A stretch of 23,521 nucleotides of DNA from Candidatus Tectimicrobiota bacterium (GTDB taxonomy: Bacteria; JACPSX01). The translations under genes were made by a program, and so were the position numbers. The notes beneath the pieces were generated by a model. The model made no database searches, had not been told where the DNA came from, and saw only the letters and a program-made list of their open reading frames with translations. Location: assembly GCA_016193065.1 (NCBI GenBank), contig JACPSX010000189.1, forward strand, positions 1 to 23,521, in the 5' to 3' direction. Positions 22,693 to 23,521 of the stretch are shown in pieces (position 1 is the stretch's first letter; the number at the start of each line of letters is the position of its first letter).

Positions 22693-23521
22693 TCTGCCCC
22701 CCCTAAAACGGTCTGGATTGAATCATAGGTGACCCGCAGGAGCTGATCCAGCTCCGTTTCAGCAATGGAGAGGGGGGGCATCAGAACAATCACGTTCCCC
22801 AGCGGCCGCAACACCACTCCCCTGCGCCTGGCTTCTTGGATCACCCGGATTCCGACCTTCTCCGGCGCGGGGAACTCCTCTTTCGTCCCCGCATCCCGGA
22901 CGAGTTCGATACCGGCCACAAACCCAAGCTGGCGGATGTCGCCAACCCACGGGAGCCGCCGGAATCGAGACAAGCCCGATCCCAGGTGCTCGATTTTTCT
23001 CTGCAGGTGATCGAGAGTTCTCTCTTGCGCGAACAGATCCAGATTTGCCAAGCCCACGGCGCACGCCAGTGGGTTCCCCGTATAAGTGTGTCCATGAAAG
23101 AACGACTTCAGCTCATGGTACTCACCGAGAAAAGTCCGGTAAATCTCCTCGCTGGCCAAAGTTGCCGCCAGCGGCAGGTATCCCCCGGTGAGACCCTTGG
23201 CCACCGCCATCAAGTCGGGGCAGACCTCCTCGTGCTCGCAGGCAAAAAGCCTGCCGGTGCGGCCAAAGCCCGTGGCGACTTCATCCACAATCAGGAGTAC
23301 ATCGAACCGCCGGCAGAGGTCGGCGATCCGTTTCAGGGTTCCAGGAGGAAAGACAATCATCCCCGCAGCTCCCTGAACGAGAGGCTCGGTAATCACGGCG
23401 GCAATCTCCTGATGGCGGGTCCGGAGAATCCGCTCCAATTCCTCCAGGCAGGCAATTCCGCACTCCGGATAGGTCTTCTCCAGGGGGCAGCGGTAACAGT
23501 AGGGAGCCATCGCCCGTAAGG
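22689..23521 (-). CDS. bioA: Adenosylmethionine-8-amino-7-oxononanoate aminotransferase (partial, N-terminus outside the window)
   Basis: PLP-dependent class III aminotransferase that makes 7,8-diaminononanoate using S-adenosylmethionine as amino donor. About 277 residues of the C-terminal part are visible. The frame is open to the window edge with APYCYRCPL, a stretch usual inside the family, so the ATG at 23510 is internal. Present are the cofactor aspartate in LIVDEVATGFGRTG, the PLP lysine in AVAKGLTGGYLPL and the FFHGHTYTGNPLACAVG block. The stop overlaps the bioD start. The upstream promoter and any BirA operator lie outside the window. Confidence 0.95.
   Translation of the reverse strand, partial: LRAMAPYCYRCPLEKTYPECGIACLEELERILRTRHQEIAAVITEPLVQGAAGMIVFPPGTLKRIADLCRRFDVLLIVDEVATGFGRTGRLFACEHEEVCPDLMAVAKGLTGGYLPLAATLASEEIYRTFLGEYHELKSFFHGHTYTGNPLACAVGLANLDLFAQERTLDHLQRKIEHLGSGLSRFRRLPWVGDIRQLGFVAGIELVRDAGTKEEFPAPEKVGIRVIQEARRRGVVLRPLGNVIVLMPPLSIAETELDQLLRVTYDSIQTVLGGAE

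Noticed and set aside
22836-23519. 227-codon open frame on the plus strand opposite bioA
   Set aside because: Antisense to conserved BioA blocks; no start signal and no similarity seen.

Overview
The window looks like a chromosomal fragment of a GC-rich Gram-negative bacterium. The MreBCD/PBP2/RodA/RNase G cluster, the form of the 16S 5' end, a GshB-type glutathione synthetase and a PpiD-type periplasmic chaperone together suggest a Deltaproteobacteria/Desulfobacterota-like lineage. That placement is an inference, because only about 240 nt of 16S rRNA are present. Most genes are core housekeeping. I see no prophage, transposon, CRISPR array or tRNA gene.

Left part, minus strand (1-5501). An operon galU-lon-(MoaD/ThiS-like)-tyrS starts from a good sigma70-type promoter at 5472-5501. 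Its genes overlap or abut. About 30 nt after the tyrS stop, tandem rRNA promoters, a boxA antiterminator and the 5' end of a 16S rRNA gene follow on the same strand, and I see no terminator between them.

Middle left (5520-8730). A gshB-like gene runs on the plus strand from its own promoter. One in-frame TGA interrupts an otherwise well-conserved reading frame. Its 3' end overlaps, tail to tail, the ppiD-like gene on the minus strand. The 260-nt leader between ppiD and mreB is AT-rich and holds three successive inverted repeats.

Middle (8731-17800), plus strand. mreB, mreC, mreD, mrdA (PBP2), rodA and rng form a cell-shape/elongasome cluster. After a GC-rich, possibly structured, non-coding stretch, hflX follows from its own promoter. 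The conserved N-terminal coding of hflX extends upstream of the first ordinary start codon.

Right part (17740-23521). A small zinc-ribbon membrane protein (minus) and a rhomboid protease (plus) diverge. On the minus strand, reading from the right edge, there is a tightly coupled run: bioA (cut by the window edge), bioD, a 51-codon ORF resembling the C-terminal tail of TatD hydrolases, a 17-codon ORF, an HpaB/4-hydroxybutyryl-CoA-dehydratase-family protein, an IsdG-like ABM-domain protein, and hisC. Start and stop codons overlap at each step down to the ABM gene. The role of the HpaB-like and ABM proteins beside biotin genes is not explained by known pathways, and this is the most unusual gene arrangement in the window.
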